A DNA stretch of 64,000 nt, taken from contig JASWJB010000150.1 of assembly GCA_032433595.1 (NCBI GenBank), positions 1 through 64,000 on the forward strand, written 5' to 3'. The translations under genes and the position numbers were made by a program. Each line of letters starts with the position of its first letter. Positions within the stretch are counted from its first letter, which is position 1. A model generated the notes under the pieces. It searched no databases and was not told where the DNA came from. It saw only the letters and a list, made by a program, of their open reading frames with translations. Shown here one piece after another: positions 24,224 to 36,600 of this stretch. The stretch is from Conoideocrella luteorostrata (taxonomy: Eukaryota > Ascomycota > Sordariomycetes > Hypocreales > Clavicipitaceae).

Positions 24224-26226
24224 CTAGCATGCTCCCGTAATGTCACAAGCAATCTTCTCAGCAATGGCGTCTGGATCGGGATGAATCAGTATCGATTTAG
24301 CCTCAAGGGGTAGATTTGATATGTACTCACAAACAGTAGACATGGGGTGACCAGGCGGCAGCAACGGAAAGATGCTAGCATCCACAACCCGCAGCCCCTG
24401 AACGCCATAAACTCGGCCTTGGGTGTCGACCACGGCCATGTCATCGTCCTTCCTGCCCATTTCACAGGTACACGAGGCGTGATAGACGGTGTTGTAGCTG
24501 CGCTTGATGATGTCCAGGATCTCGGCATCGGTCGTAACGTTGGCGCCTGGGAAGGCCTCGGGCTCGTCGCTGACGATGAACTTCCGCATGACGTCCGTCT
24601 TCCAGAACTGCCGTGCCCGCTTGTACCCGGCGATGGCGACCTCCACATCGGCCTGGTCCGTCAAGAAGCCTGGATCAATCAGCGGCGCGTCGGCGTTGTC
24701 GGCCGAAACGATGCTAACAGAGCCGCGGCTGAAGGGCATGACGATGGCGGGCGCCAGGCTGGCATAGTTGTAGCCATCACCGGGGTCGCCTGCGCGGCTA
24801 TAGTTCTGCCAGCCCATGTAGCCCGACAGTCCGATATACTCCAGCTCGGGCCAGTCGTCCGGGTACTTGGCCAGCTTGGTGCGCGTCGAGTTGGAGAAGC
24901 CCCGGCGCATGTCCTCGGGCACCTTCTCCCACCCGAGCACATCCACCACCGTGCTCGTAAGGATGCCAGAGGCGTTGGCCCGGTATTCATCGGCCGCCTG
25001 GGCAGCGAAAGCCGGGTTCGCGAGCGCCGACATGGTCACCGCATTGACGCGATACGACGGACCGAAGTAAATGTGATCTTGCATGCCTTGGCCCACGCCC
25101 TTTCGGTCGGCGACGACGGGCACGCCGCTGGCCAAAAGTGTGTCCGCCGGGCCAATACCTGATACCATGAGCAACTGGGGCGAGTTAAAGGCGCCAGCGG
25201 ACACGATCACCTCCTTGGTGGCCGAGAGGTCGTATTCGAATCCGTCCGTGTCCACCCGCACCCCAACAGCCTTGGTGCCTTTGAAGAGAATTTTTTTAGC
25301 CATGGCCCGGGTGTATATCATATAGTTTGGGTATGTCAGGGCCCGGGAGAGGAAAGCCGTCTCGGACGACTCCCGGTTCATGTTGCTGGCGTTGAGAGTG
25401 GACATGGTGTAGGACTGTCCGAGCAGCTTGCCGCTCTGGAGGCCATCGATAACGGGGAAACCCAGCTCCTCGAGGCCCTTCACTGTCCAAGTGGCGAAGG
25501 CCTGAGCATAGTGGGAGTACGTGACGGACAGCGGACCCGGGTTGACTGCATCTTGCATGACGCTCGCTTCGTACTTGGGCGTGCTATTGACGGAGCGGAG
25601 GTTCATGTCGGGTGGCGTGAAGTTGACACTCTTCCGGAACCACGGGAGCAGGCTTTCCCATGTATAGCTCGTATCGTTGACAGCATCGGCCCACCTCTTG
25701 TAGGACGCCTTGGTGCCGCGGTGATAAGTCATGAAGTTGCGGGATGATCCGCCTCCCAGTGTCTTGCCTTGCGGATAATGGATCGACAGATTGTAGGCGC
25801 CCCGTACCAGTGTTAGCTTCCATTGCTAGAAAGATACATGATGCTGATATGCTTCATACTTACAGCTTGAGGTGTTGTGTGGTACCCCCAATCAATCAAC
25901 GGCTGCCAATCCTTCTCCCCAGTGCCCGTGAAGTACGAAGCAGTGGCTGGGACCTGACTGTAATTACCGTTGGATATCTCGTAGAAGCTACCGGCCTCCA
26001 CGACAGCTACCCGTCCGCTCTGCTGCTCTGCCAGTCTCGTTGCAAGCGTAAGGCCAGCGGTCCCGCCGCCGACAATCACGTAGTCAAATGTTGCATTGTC
26101 GCCAGGGATTCCGAAAGAGGTGCCGAGCGGCCTCTTGCCGCCGAGAGGCTTCGCCGTAGCCAAAAACACAGAACAGGACAGAGCCAGTGCCCAGAGCCAA
26201 CCAAACTTGGACTGTGAGCGATGCAT
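24224..26226 (-). CDS. Secreted GMC-family FAD oxidoreductase
   Basis: Predicted exons on the minus strand are 26226-25864 and 25816-24224 (651 aa), with a 47-nt intron; this join reads TTPQA-LTLVRGAYNLS. A signal peptide (WLWALALSCSVFLATA) precedes the FAD-binding site (YVIVGGGTAGLTLATRLAE). GKTLGGGSSRNFM is the first GMC signature, and SAGAFNSPQLLMVSGIGP is the second. Near the C-terminus are CTCEMG, DASIFPLL and PPGHPMSTV, where the active-site His would lie. GMC enzymes oxidise alcohols, sugars or aromatic alcohols with O2 or a quinone as acceptor; the substrate cannot be told here. Several N-x-S/T sites fit secretion. It could serve lignocellulose breakdown or tailoring in a metabolite pathway, but the ICS locus is 11 kb away. 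A long antisense open frame here is a codon-bias shadow. Confidence 0.9.
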
Positions 26227-28718
26227 CGCGGGAAATCAGCCGTGAATAACAGTATGTGCAGATACCTATTCTAATAGCGGTGAAAATCCCCTTGATTCTC
26301 CCAGACGCTTTTTTCTCGCATGCACAACCAGTGGCCCGGATGTGTAGGTCATATATGCTCTGCCCTTCCTAGCTTCCGGTGATCGCGTTACACATACACA
26401 AGGCTCATCTTTTTTATTTCCGCCACCAGACACCGCCACCAGGCACTCATCTGAATTCAGCCTTGGGGGTTCGTATCTAGCAGGGATAACTTTCTATCAT
26501 GGCGTCGAACATCGGCTTATTGATTATGGCGATATTCGTCCGGAAGGATCAAGACCCCCATGATTCTTAGTATTTGACTTTCCCGCCCCAGGAAAAGACC
26601 GAGACTATTGACTGCGCACATTGCAACTAGCAGTTCAATATATTGTCGGAAATTGAGTTTGACATACGGGAATGCTGCCTGTTTGCTGGTCAGACGAAGG
26701 CTGAGGAAGCGGGTGCGTATAAGGATTCTCGCGCTAGTCTTCAAGACCCTGGATCGTGCAAGATGACAGTTGAAAAGGTTTTCAGCGAAAAGGACCCCGG
26801 AACTACTGGGTGAGAAAACACCGCCGAATCTTCAACCTGCAGGAACTTGATTGGACGAATTCTTCAGAATGCAGGGCGGCGCGGGCGGCGCGGCATTCCA
26901 CCTCCTTCAGAAGCGAAGCATGCTCGGGGTCATTTTACAAGGCAGGATCCAGAACGTGGTGGCCAGGGGACCGGCCGTGTCCCCCACCCGTCAATATCGC
27001 TCCCAGGCACCGCCATCGTGGGCCAGCCACGGGCTGACTCCACGTGGCCCCCAGGGAATCAATCGCCAGTGTATACTCCGTACGTTCCCTCCGCTTGCGC
27101 TCGCACAATTAGTTGTGCGAGGCAAGCTTGATTGCAACAGAGAGACATCCCATACGTACTTGCCTAGCTTGTGACTATGTTCTAATATTGTCTTTAAAGA
27201 TATATCATCCGATTTTGTCTATTTATTATCCATCTTTATTTTCAATTTCATTTGCTAAACATTTCATTTTGCATAGCTATTGTGATGATTAGTACTCAGT
27301 GTACTATACTATCTTAACTCTTTAATAGTTTTGACTAACCCTCTACAATGTGACATAAGGACACCTCAGCTTACGATCTACTGAGAGTTTTAACTAAGAT
27401 CTATTAATGCATGTACAAGGAAGTAGCTACGTAAGCCTTCGCCTTATGGCTGCATAGAGGATGCATTACATCTGCGAGCACGTGTAAACTGTACGGAGTA
27501 GAGTGGTGCAGCATCCCAGAAACCTTAGTGCCGTCCGATCCAAGCCCGTCCGGGGAAACGGTTAGTACGGCGTAATACGGAGTATTCTGTGTAGGGAGTA
27601 TTCGATCCTCCCGGACCTAGCCATTTCTGGGTAATATGGGCAGTGAGATTAAACTGTCCGTTGTGGTGTACAGAAAACTATCATTACAAATCTCAAAGGG
27701 AGGAGGAGGGGAGCGGCACGAATAAGCAGTAAGCACGGCAATCAGTTTTGCCTCAACGTTAGTGCTCTTGGGGAGGAGTTCTTGGGAAGGTCGGACTACC
27801 CTCACGCTGGGGCAAGGAAGAACTTTGGACGTTGTATGCGACAACCAGACCCGCTTGCTGTCGCCCTTCTGATGACTAGCCCTCAAGTTGCGTCTTTTCC
27901 TCGAAGATCTCGTTGAGAAAGCTGCGATGGAGTTCAGCGGGGAACACCGGAAAGGCATGACGAGGGAAGGAAGAATTGCCATTGTGCCTCCACGAGAAGA
28001 GCTACCCTGGACCTGGAGTACTTCAAGATAAACATCCATCTCGGATGCGACAAATTGAACGGGTACTACACAAAGTTGGACGGGTCGCAAGCGTACTATG
28101 CATCGGCTCTTGACCTTCTCTCAATCCCACCAATGTCTGCAGAAGGTGAACGGCTGCATAGCGTTAGTCGGCAGATGGTGTCGCCGCTGCGGACACGATT
28201 GGAAGCCAGCACGATAGGGATAACGTAGACATTGAGGTCTTGGGTTCGGAGCGGGTTGGTTGAAGCAGCGGACTGGTGGATTGATGGTCTCAGGAAGACA
28301 GCATGATAAGGAAGGAGGATGATCGCACGGTGGGGCTCGTGGCAACCTCTTCAATGTGACGGGGGAAACTACACGCACGAACCAAATGCTGGGCAGGCCG
28401 TCCACTCAAACACAATCTCGTCGCCAAATTGATGGAACTGAGTTGATGACCAACCCGGGGCTGCTGGGAGACGGCTGATTACATTGGTGCTTGTCACTAC
28501 AACCATTGCTAGAAGCCACTACTAGGGAGACTTCGAAGAACAAGATATTGAGTTAGTCGTAGCAGCTATGCTGTGTGCCGTTCTCTTGCTCATCTCGAGG
28601 CATGAGCAGGGCGAGCTCTTCACTATTCACCTGAAGCAAATGTCCATCAGTTTCCTTCTCTTCGCTCTTTAATTTGTAAATTGCAAACCCTCCTTGCTTT
28701 TCTTTGATCTCACCTCAA
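26227..28718. other. Intergenic DNA upstream of the GMC gene and the DHDPS-like relic
   Basis: No intact gene is supportable. The part next to 26226 should contain the GMC promoter (minus strand). A dispersed palindromic repeat lies at 27096-27175 (separate entry). TACGGAGTA-type motifs occur near 27073-27083, 27491-27500 and 27571-27580. The part at 27180-27420 is AT-rich. Frames at 27617-28405 have no recognisable domain. Confidence 0.45.
27096..27175 (-). repeat. Dispersed ~80-bp element with internal palindrome, copy B
   Basis: Read on the minus strand, this matches 42684-42766: both contain CTAGGCAAG, CTCTCTGT, AAGCTTG and TCGCACAAC, then a palindrome and GAGCGCA, where similarity stops. 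Here the palindrome is TCGCACAA-TTAG-TTGTGCGA (27101-27120). Many differences between copies are C/T or G/A transitions. It may be the end of a transposon or a MITE; no terminal partner was found. Confidence 0.6.
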
Positions 28719-29795
28719 CATGCCTACCCTCTCCCATCAGGGGCATACACGCCCGTCATTTCCGTTTACGATAACACGCCGGAGCAACGCGTTGACTTGG
28801 ACGCCATGTACAAGTATTTCCAGTACATGATCAACGCTGGCTGTCATGGGCCCGTATCTGAGGGAACGAATGGCGACTTGGCTTTGTAGAACTCACATAG
28901 GAGGGAGAGTATTATCAAGATGGCTAGATAGGTAGCAGCTGACATCGGGATCGCCGACTACCCAATCGTTGCCGGAATCTCCGCTCAGAGTGCGATCGAG
29001 ACAATCAAGAACGCGAAGGTAGCTCCAGCTGCTGACGCAGGTTGGCCGCGCTTCTCCTGCCACCGAGTTACCGGACGGAAGCAATCTCTTCGAATGTCTG
29101 GCTTGGCCACCACCGTGGCGAAGCGGACGCAAGCCCGATTCCAATAGTCATTTATAAAGTAAGTACACCAGCATTTCTGACCCTCGCTCTTGATTTGTAA
29201 AAGGAAGAAAAGACGATCAACGCTAATATCGTGACAATCAGTACCCCGGTGTCGCATCGGGAGCTGATGTGGACTTGACCAACTTGTTGCGTTCGCGTCA
29301 CACCCGAACATCACCGCCGCAAAGCTCGCCTTGGGCCAGGTGGGCAAGCAAATCAGGACGACTACACTCTTTGGACCAAAGCACATGGCCGTCTTGTGGG
29401 TGCAATGTGGACTACTAGTCGATCCCATCCCTGACTTTGGGAGCGTTGGGTTGCGTTGTGGGAATAGGTAACCTATTCCCTAAGATGGTTTTTCGACTGC
29501 ATGATTATGGGATTAATGGACGTACGGAGGAGGCCATCGCTTGGTAGGAAAAGATTGCGTTGGCGGAATCGGCGTGCAAGAAGAGATTGACTTGTACCGG
29601 GTACGGTGCGCGGTGGTATATTGGGAAGCAGCTGAGACTTTCGGAGCACTGGGTTCGTGATGCGGAAGCCATACTTGCCCCTGAATGATAGCATGCACAA
29701 GAACGCTTTGGAAATTTTGGCTCAGTTGGAAGAAATCGAGAAAAATATGCCAGGCGTGAGGGTACAACCGAGGATTGGTTGCTCCATAGGTTAGG
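28719..29795 (+). pseudogene. Decayed dihydrodipicolinate-synthase/HOGA-family aldolase
   Basis: Conceptual translation is collinear with the DapA-like (Schiff-base class I aldolase) family but crosses several frames. Readable blocks are PSGAYTPVISVYDNTPEQRV, then GCHGPVSEGTNGDLAL before an in-frame TAG (28887), AADIGIADYPIVAGISAQSA, ASPIPIVIY ahead of an apparently intact GTAAGT intron (29160 to about 29241), YPGVASGADVD, TTLFGPKHMAVL, DYGINGRTEEAIAW with a following TAG, RWYIGKQLRLSEHW and finally MPGVRVQPRIG. Only the 5' start, intron and 3' end are well kept. The family in fungi is usually annotated as a dihydrodipicolinate synthetase or 4-hydroxy-2-oxoglutarate aldolase. With at least four stops and several frameshifts it cannot make an active enzyme. 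It may once have belonged to the adjoining locus; that is inference. Confidence 0.8.
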
Positions 29796-30438
29796 GTAGC
29801 TCGAGGAGCAAAGACTTGCGTCAAACACCTCGAGCCGAATCTCACGACACTGAGCCAACCCTGAGGGTTTTTTTTTAAATCATTCAGATACTCTGCATCA
29901 GCCACATAGCAAATAGACCGGTAAAATTCATCAATATCCTCGGGGGACTTTTTTTTTTTTTTTTGGTTCAAGTGAGGGGCTTTTCATTCTTCATCTTCTG
30001 AGCACCGTGCTTTCCTGGGCCGCCCCAACAGAGGAAATACGGCCAGTGGAATAGGTAAACACCAATTTATTATATATAACAGTCGCTTTATTTTACCAGA
30101 TATTTTCAGGCACGATTCTCTATGCATATTTATCGAGACCTCTTGAGGAGCGACACGGCTGAGGAATCAGTGGGAGTAGTTTGGCCAACAGGTGCCGTCC
30201 ATTCTTAGAACACCTCCATCCACTGAATGAGCAGAGACTTGAATCTCGTTACTCTTCACTACTTTTCAGCTTACAAATGTAAAACTTGCGTCACTAAAAT
30301 CTGGGACATGGGTCTGAGTTCACGTCTACGTTCTGAGCTTTGGATGTCGTGAAAATTGTATTTATTTAATCTGAGCTAGCTTGGCATATATACCCACCAC
30401 TCAACACAGCTCGTTTGCATATCCTGCCATGCCTGGAC
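29796..30438. other. Intergenic DNA with poly-T tracts
   Basis: T runs occur near 29868-29877 and 29950-29964. No gene is visible. The right part is the 3' flank of the minus-strand dehydrogenase. Confidence 0.5.
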
Positions 30439-31563
30439 CTACAGAGTCAAGACAGTCCTGAAGCGGACCTTGCCGCTCTTGGTTCTTTCGAAGGCTTCCT
30501 GGAATTGGGTCAGGAGCGGGAACTTCTCGATCAAACACCTCACGCCGTGCGTGTGCGCAAAGGCGATGGCGTCTTCCGAGTCCTGCTGATGTCCCGAGTT
30601 CCACCCATGGACGCTGGTGCCCTTCATGACCATGGCCACGGTATCAAACTCCACAGGGCCAAGAGGCGCAAGCACGACCAACTTGCCCTGAGGTGCCAGA
30701 CCCCCAACAAGAGGGCTGACGACCTTGGCATTGGGTGCCGTGGCGACAATCATGTTCGCGCCGCCCAGTTTCTGCAGCGCCTGGTTTGCGTCTTCGGCGC
30801 TCGTATCGATGTAGTGGTGGGCGCCCAGCTTCGTCGCAAACTCCTTCTTGTCGCTCCCGGAGCTCAACGCGACGACGGTATATCCCATCCGGGAAGCGTA
30901 CTGGAGCGCCAGATGGCCGAGGCCGCCGAGGCCCTGAACGGCAACGAGTCCGCCCTGGTTCAGTCCCATGTTTCGCATGGCGTTGAACACGGTCACTCCG
31001 GCACACAGAAGAGGCGCAACCTCGGCGGGGTCGGCGTCTCGAGGCACTCGGACAGCCGCCTCGGCGCGGAGCAGGACATACTCGGCGTAGCCGCCGTCCA
31101 TGCTCACGCCGTTGACGGCCGCGTTGTTGCAGAGCTGGAACATGCCTCGTTGGCAGGAATGGCACGATCCGTCGTGGCCTTGATGCCATGTGTCAGCGGG
31201 TGGTGGTCAGGCAGGTAGGTACATACTGTTAACAGAGAGTCAAGTCATGCTGTGCAGCAAACAACCCACAAGGCCTAACTTACCTCCGTGCCAGGCAGCT
31301 CCGATTCGCTCTCCAACCTGGACGCGAGAGACGCCCTCGCCGACAGCGACGACATCTCCAACTGCCTCATGCCCCGGCACACGGGGGAACAGGTCGCCGA
31401 GAAGACCTTGCTGCACAAAAAGGTCGGTGTGGCAGACGCCGCAAGCAATCACCTTCATGAGAACGTAGCCCGGGCCGGGCTTTTGGAGCTCGACGTCCTT
31501 GAGGACCAGGTCTTTGCCTTGGCTCTCAAAGAACGCCGCCTTGTAGGTTTTGGGGAGAGACAT
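30439..31563 (-). CDS. Zinc-dependent alcohol dehydrogenase (MDR superfamily)
   Basis: Predicted exons on the minus strand are 31563-31284 and 31178-30439 (339 aa). The start is the ATG before SLPKTYKAAF; upstream in-frame sequence is not needed. The catalytic zinc ligands are visible in CGVCHTD and GHEAVGDVV. The structural-zinc lobe reads HDGSCHSCQRGMFQLC, with Asp where classical yeast ADHs have the first of four Cys. The NAD(P)-binding motif is VQGLGGLGHLALQYA, and SSGSDKKEFATKLGAHHYID follows as expected. It interconverts alcohols and aldehydes/ketones in the cytosol. It is transcribed away from the C6 regulator at 32436, so the two may share control, and it could reduce an aldehyde released by the A-T-R enzyme at 43871-47603 (inference). 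A TATA-like TATATATA lies about 145 bp before the start. Confidence 0.9.
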
Positions 31564-32435
31564 GGTGCTGGCGAGAGATATCCCTGAAGCAGGCCGAGTC
31601 TTTATAAGTGCTGTCCTTTTCTTCTGAACCAAGAAGAGCAAAGAGTTGATGTAGGTAGAGCCGTGTGCCTCTCGAGCTGGCTCTTTTCAACCCGGATAGA
31701 AGAGGATCTATATATAACTGACGCATATTTATGCAGCGCAGTTGCACTTCCCGCGAACTTTGACATCAGCCATGATAAAAGCTGCATTATCGACAAAAGC
31801 TCATTCCAGAACCTTTACCTTTCAGACCAGCGCCGAGTAGTGGCGCCAAGAGCGCCGTTCCGGGGTCCACACGGCTGCTTTACAATGCATGCATGGCATT
31901 TGCGCAGGTTAGGTTGGCTCGGTGTCAGACAGTTCAGGCCGGGGTTGGCCGGTGAGATCGAGAACCGAGAACCGAGAAACGGCGTTCAGTCCCAAAGAAG
32001 AAAGCGCCGCTCCAATCAGCGCCGACATCTATCTGTGTCCTATTTATTGGTGGCCTTTTGGCACGTATATACATATCCCTTCCCTCCCTCCCTGTTTGCC
32101 GGCCTCCCTGCCTGCCTGCCTGCCCTGCCTGCGGTTTCCCATACTAGTACGTTTGTGCCTTTGGGCGGGGTGGATTGTCCGGGGACAAGCCTGCATGGCA
32201 TGTTGACTAGATGTGCACTTTGGAATTATCGATGCTGACACAACCCAAGATATTACATGCGGCGTAGTTTTGGTGTGGGTTACGAAAACCGTTCACGGTA
32301 CAGTACCATCACAGGCAACCCGCCACATACATAAATACTGGGCTGCATAATTTGTCGTATCTCCCTGAGGGGACTTTCGGTCGTAAATCTCCCAACCGTC
32401 ATATCCACCCATCACGCCCTCTTAATTCGGGTGTA
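31564..32435. promoter_or_regulatory. Divergent promoter between dehydrogenase and C6 regulator
   Basis: This 872-bp region separates divergently transcribed genes. Near 32076-32135 is a pyrimidine-rich stretch of CCTC and CCTG units, including four consecutive CTGC-type units. Pyrimidine tracts are common upstream of fungal start sites, but its position about 300 bp from the regulator start is only suggestive. Confidence 0.4.
31709..31716 (-). promoter_or_regulatory. TATA-like element of the alcohol dehydrogenase gene
   Basis: TATATATA lies about 145 bp upstream of the dehydrogenase ATG at 31563 on the minus strand. The distance is plausible for a fungal TATA element with a leader of about 100 nt. 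It rests on sequence only. Confidence 0.4.
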
Positions 32436-33602
32436 ATGTTTAGCACGCCTCAGTCACAAACGCACGTCCGCAATGCATGTGATGCCTGTCACAGACGCAA
32501 AGTCCGTTGCATTGCCTCTAGAAACGGCGGGCCGTGTCAACACTGCCAGTCGAGAGGGCTTTCATGCTACTTCTTGCCACGGCACAGGAGCGGGAGGCCA
32601 CGCTTCAACAGTCAGCAGTCCAAATCTCCACCCGTCGCCGACGACGACGACGCATATACAATCACGCCTCCCTACAGGACCGTTGCAGGACATGGACATG
32701 CTCCGCGAAGCGAACGAAGTTCTTACAGAACATTTCCCATCACACCGGAGCCTCAGCAGGACTATAGACCGCAGGACGTTGACCAGACGCTGCCATCTTT
32801 GCTATTAACCGATGACGTCCACCACCTGGAGCTCCAGCAGCATGCCGCATTTTCGGACTCTGCCGGTCTGTCATATTCACATCATTCTTTTGCCGATGTT
32901 TCAAGTCATGACGCCTTGTTCGAAACAACGTCACCGGCGCCCCTCAGCGCCGAAATGCCCGCGGCATTGTGGTCGACAGACTCGGCATCTTTACAAAGTC
33001 CGCCGGATCGAGGCACGAGCACCGAGCCCCAGAGCCAGGCGTTCCAGGGATACGCATTCTTCAACTTGCTGCAACAGTGCTCCAAGCTTCAGCGTCATCT
33101 TCTCGCGGCGGAGGATGCGTCCGCGCAAAGCTCGGACGATGGCAGCGCAATGGTACCGTCCCGCGGGGCCGAAATGCCTGATTCTAAAATGCAGGAGATG
33201 CTGGAAGACGTCGAGGCCAATTACAAGCTGATTCTCGACATATGTGAGAAAGGCGCAGCCTTGTCCAGACCATTCCCCGGCCAGACAATCGGACTGTCTG
33301 AGAAACCACCTCCTCCGTTGTTGGACCCGGCCTCGATATCGCTGATCACGGCCGTCGTCTTCAAGGCTCTCCAGGTCTGCAGCGTCCTCCTCGGCGGTGC
33401 AGGGCTGAGGGCGCGCTCTATAGCCGACGTGCTTCTATACAAAAGACTGGACGTTAACATAACGCTAGCGAGGATCGTCATCTCTAAGATCGAGGCGTCG
33501 GCGCCGAATAAGGTGCCTCTGTGGCAGGAACTTTCCAACAAGGTTGGCCTTATTGAAAGGCAGTTTGCGGACAAGCGAGAGGGGATAATATCGGGTGTAT
33601 GA
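32436..33602 (+). CDS. C6 zinc-cluster transcription regulator, AflR-like layout
   Basis: A single-exon gene of 388 aa, starting at the first ATG in frame. The DNA-binding domain is at residues 15-44 (CDACHRRKVRC, CQHCQSRGLSC), with spacing C-X2-C-X6-C-X8-C-X2-C-X6-C, the Gal4-type binuclear zinc cluster. A basic linker (RHRSGRPRF) and a Ser/Pro/His-rich middle follow. The C-terminal 190 residues are mainly helical (FFNLLQQCSKLQRHLLAA, YKLILDICEKG, ISLITAVVFKALQVCSVLL). No large fungal_trans domain is evident. Short regulators with this layout are typical pathway-specific activators of metabolite clusters, such as AflR-type factors. It faces the alcohol dehydrogenase and lies 3.6 kb upstream of the isocyanide synthase, so local control is likely but unproven. 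Confidence 0.85.
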   Translation: MFSTPQSQTHVRNACDACHRRKVRCIASRNGGPCQHCQSRGLSCYFLPRHRSGRPRFNSQQSKSPPVADDDDAYTITPPYRTVAGHGHAPRSERSSYRTFPITPEPQQDYRPQDVDQTLPSLLLTDDVHHLELQQHAAFSDSAGLSYSHHSFADVSSHDALFETTSPAPLSAEMPAALWSTDSASLQSPPDRGTSTEPQSQAFQGYAFFNLLQQCSKLQRHLLAAEDASAQSSDDGSAMVPSRGAEMPDSKMQEMLEDVEANYKLILDICEKGAALSRPFPGQTIGLSEKPPPPLLDPASISLITAVVFKALQVCSVLLGGAGLRARSIADVLLYKRLDVNITLARIVISKIEASAPNKVPLWQELSNKVGLIERQFADKREGIISGV

Positions 33603-36600
33603 TAGCCGGGCAGGCATCTTTGCATCGTAAAAAGCGCATTTATTTATCAGGCATTCCTCGTGGAGAAAAAGAGGATTTGTATCCCGTAGACCGCCGCAAG
33701 GCACCACCTCTGTCTCGAACTAAGTTCTAAATCTGCGGTACTGGAGGAGTTACGACTCGAAATGTAATTAGAGTAGAGCCAAGTTTCCGCTCGGGTCCCT
33801 CAGGAGCACCCTGCGAGCGAAATAAAATCCTAATTCTTGGCTAGGTCATAAACCAATTAGACACCTATGAACAGCCGATTCTTGTTTTTCGGCCAAAATT
33901 AGCTTGTGGTGTAAGTCCTTGTCCTGTTATGATATATACAAGACCTCACCACATCGGTGCCCGCCACTTGCTCCCATTGACGATAGATCTGACTTTTTTT
34001 CTGTGGCTGTTCCTCCGCGAAACATTCACTTTATCGGCTCTGGCCACTCACCTGTTCATCCAGCCTCCAGTCAAATTCCAGTGAATCGGTGTGCAGACCC
34101 GCAGAATTAACTGTGGTAACTCCGCACATTACAATAGAGGCGTCCGTATGTCTCTTTGCGTGCCAGAGCCCTAACGATTACCCCATGCTTTTTGCGTCTC
34201 AACAGTGGCATATCGACCCCTGTTTGTTATCCCGGGTTTCTTGGGACAGGCACGCGTCCGGCTAAGCTTAATGGGGCCCCCCTGCTGCCTTTAGATCCGG
34301 GTGGACAGAGCGGGGGTGTATCCCAGCCCGCCATGCTGCTTTACTGACGTGTCAACGCGAGGAAGACCTTGGTGCAATTGCAAACGGGCAGTGGCACGGT
34401 GCTCTACTAAATGATTTGCATGAGCTAGTGCCAGGGGTAACCAGCGCGTGAGGTCGCACTGGAAAGCTGCGAGTGTTAAGCGAAGAAGTAAAAATCCAGT
34501 CCACAGCTTGACAAAGGTCCATCGCGAGATGAACGAAGCGGGCTTGCAATGGAGGGACTTTTGTGGCTGCTGACGACTCTTGCGCCAGGTTTATGCATCG
34601 CTGGCGCCTTGTCACAGACTGGACGGTTGGTTGGTTGAGGCGAATCCTATGGCTGACGCTTGCCCACCCGTCTGCCGTCAACCGGGAAACACGTAGTATG
34701 GAATAGCCTAGTGATTCCTTTGCTGTATGTAGAAAGCACCGAGTAGTTATAGTAGTTACGAGTCAGATGGATGCGTCCTGGCGCCCGCCATTTAGTTGGA
34801 CCGCACCGCTTTTGTCGATGGCGCTAAATTCTCTCAACGGCGCTCCATCGCTAGTGCGATCTCATACGAAGGACGGAGGACAGCCACGTCTCAGAACCCG
34901 CAGCTAAGCGGATCCATCCGACATCCAGTCTAAAATTCCTGTTTGCGTTCATATTACGTTGCCTTTCCCCTAAGCGACTGATCTAGAAGCCATTCATTCC
35001 TCCAAGGTGCTGTTGGAGGGGGCGTGCACAAGGGCCTTGAGCAGTAACAGAGTAACAGTGCATGGGCGAGCATGTGTCTTGTCCAGGTTGTGCCATGCAT
35101 GTGCGTTCATGGCCGGTCAGTCGTTACAACGGGTGAGTGATCATGACGGGCTTCAAGTCTATCTAAGCGAAACGAGGCGTGCCTGACTGTTTGACGTGCC
35201 GAAGCCACCACCTCGACTGAAATCCATCGGCAATACCAAAATCCCCCATGGCCATGCTCGCGAAAATTTCTTCAATCGGCTCGTGCTGCTTCTCTGTGTT
35301 CCCGTGCCCCGCGCCATATGTGGTAAGGCTGAGGGGGCGGAGGCTGATCTGGTTGTGGATGGATCCCCCCCAAGCCCCCACCCTCGACAGCACACCAACA
35401 ACCACGCGGCGGCCCGCCCGACCGTTAGTTACGCCACTGGGCAAAAGGAGAGGCTAGCAATCGCAATTAGTATGGGCGGGGAACAAACAGCATCTACACG
35501 CGTGCGGTTGCACCAAATCAAACTGTATCTTGGAACTACCCTAAAATGATGTTGTCTTCTTCGGAACGCCTTTTTTTTTTGTTTCTTTATTTTGTTGTAC
35601 TACTGCCCCTTCGTGCACAGTAATGCTCTCAATAAAGAGTGTCTTCGTAGCATGACTAATAAGGTCTACCGAATCTATACTCCGTACATGTCAAGGTATT
35701 AAAAACTAGTAGACGTCCAATGGCAACAGCAACATGGCCGCCCTCATATCTGGGGTGAGCTTTGCGCCTGAGTTGTTGGCCGCTTCAGCGTCCATCGGTC
35801 GGCCCGATTATTCGTGCTCATGGAGGCACCTCATAGGAGCGAGGGACAGCGTGGGTTCCGTAACCCAAGTGGTGGCGCCGTTGCGGCGGTCAAGAGCTCA
35901 GAACGCGGAGGTGGCTAGGAGCGAATACAGAAAACATATGGTCTACTTGCTATCCATGTAATTCATTTCTTTTATCACAGCATCTCCAAACCCCTACTCC
36001 GTCAAAGCCTCTCCACGCAGGTGACGAGCTCTTCAAACACCTAGACGCAGCACTGGTAGTAGAGACAATGGAGCCAGCAGTCAAACCACGACAGCCACAT
36101 CGCGCAGGCGACGCAATCGTCATTATCGGCCTCCAGACCTGTCAGCCTGCCGTAGCGGAACTAATGAGCCTCGCGTACGCCTTGCAAAACCGACATGCCA
36201 CGGCCGGATGAAGACACAACACACGGCAATGGCAAACATCTGGCCAGCACTCCGAGTCATATCACTTGCAGAATTGGCTGCGCAGTAAGCTTACCCGCCT
36301 AACACTTCGACCACTCTCCCAGACCCCCCACCCCTGGATAACACCAAAACCGATATTCCATCGTCAAATGGCCCGGCGAGGCTTACGAGGAGAGCGATGA
36401 AGTCGACACCCTCTTCCAGGCACCTTGGAGGCGAAGGGCATCCCTCATGAGGGGGGCGGGGAGGCAAGTAGATCAAGCATTCAGGCTGACACCACGGCAA
36501 ATCTTATCCGAAAGGGATGGATAACCGTGCTTCTGGATCGGATTCTCGCCTCTCAGCGGGTCGCCACCCTTAACCCCTCGACCCCTAACCCTCCGCGCTG

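Noticed and set aside
24347..25162. 271-codon plus-strand frame antisense to the GMC oxidoreductase
   Set aside because: It has no domain and mirrors the GC-rich coding strand of the true gene; codon bias explains it.
30415..31218. 267-codon plus-strand frame antisense to the alcohol dehydrogenase
   Set aside because: It is a shadow of the dehydrogenase exon, with no family features.
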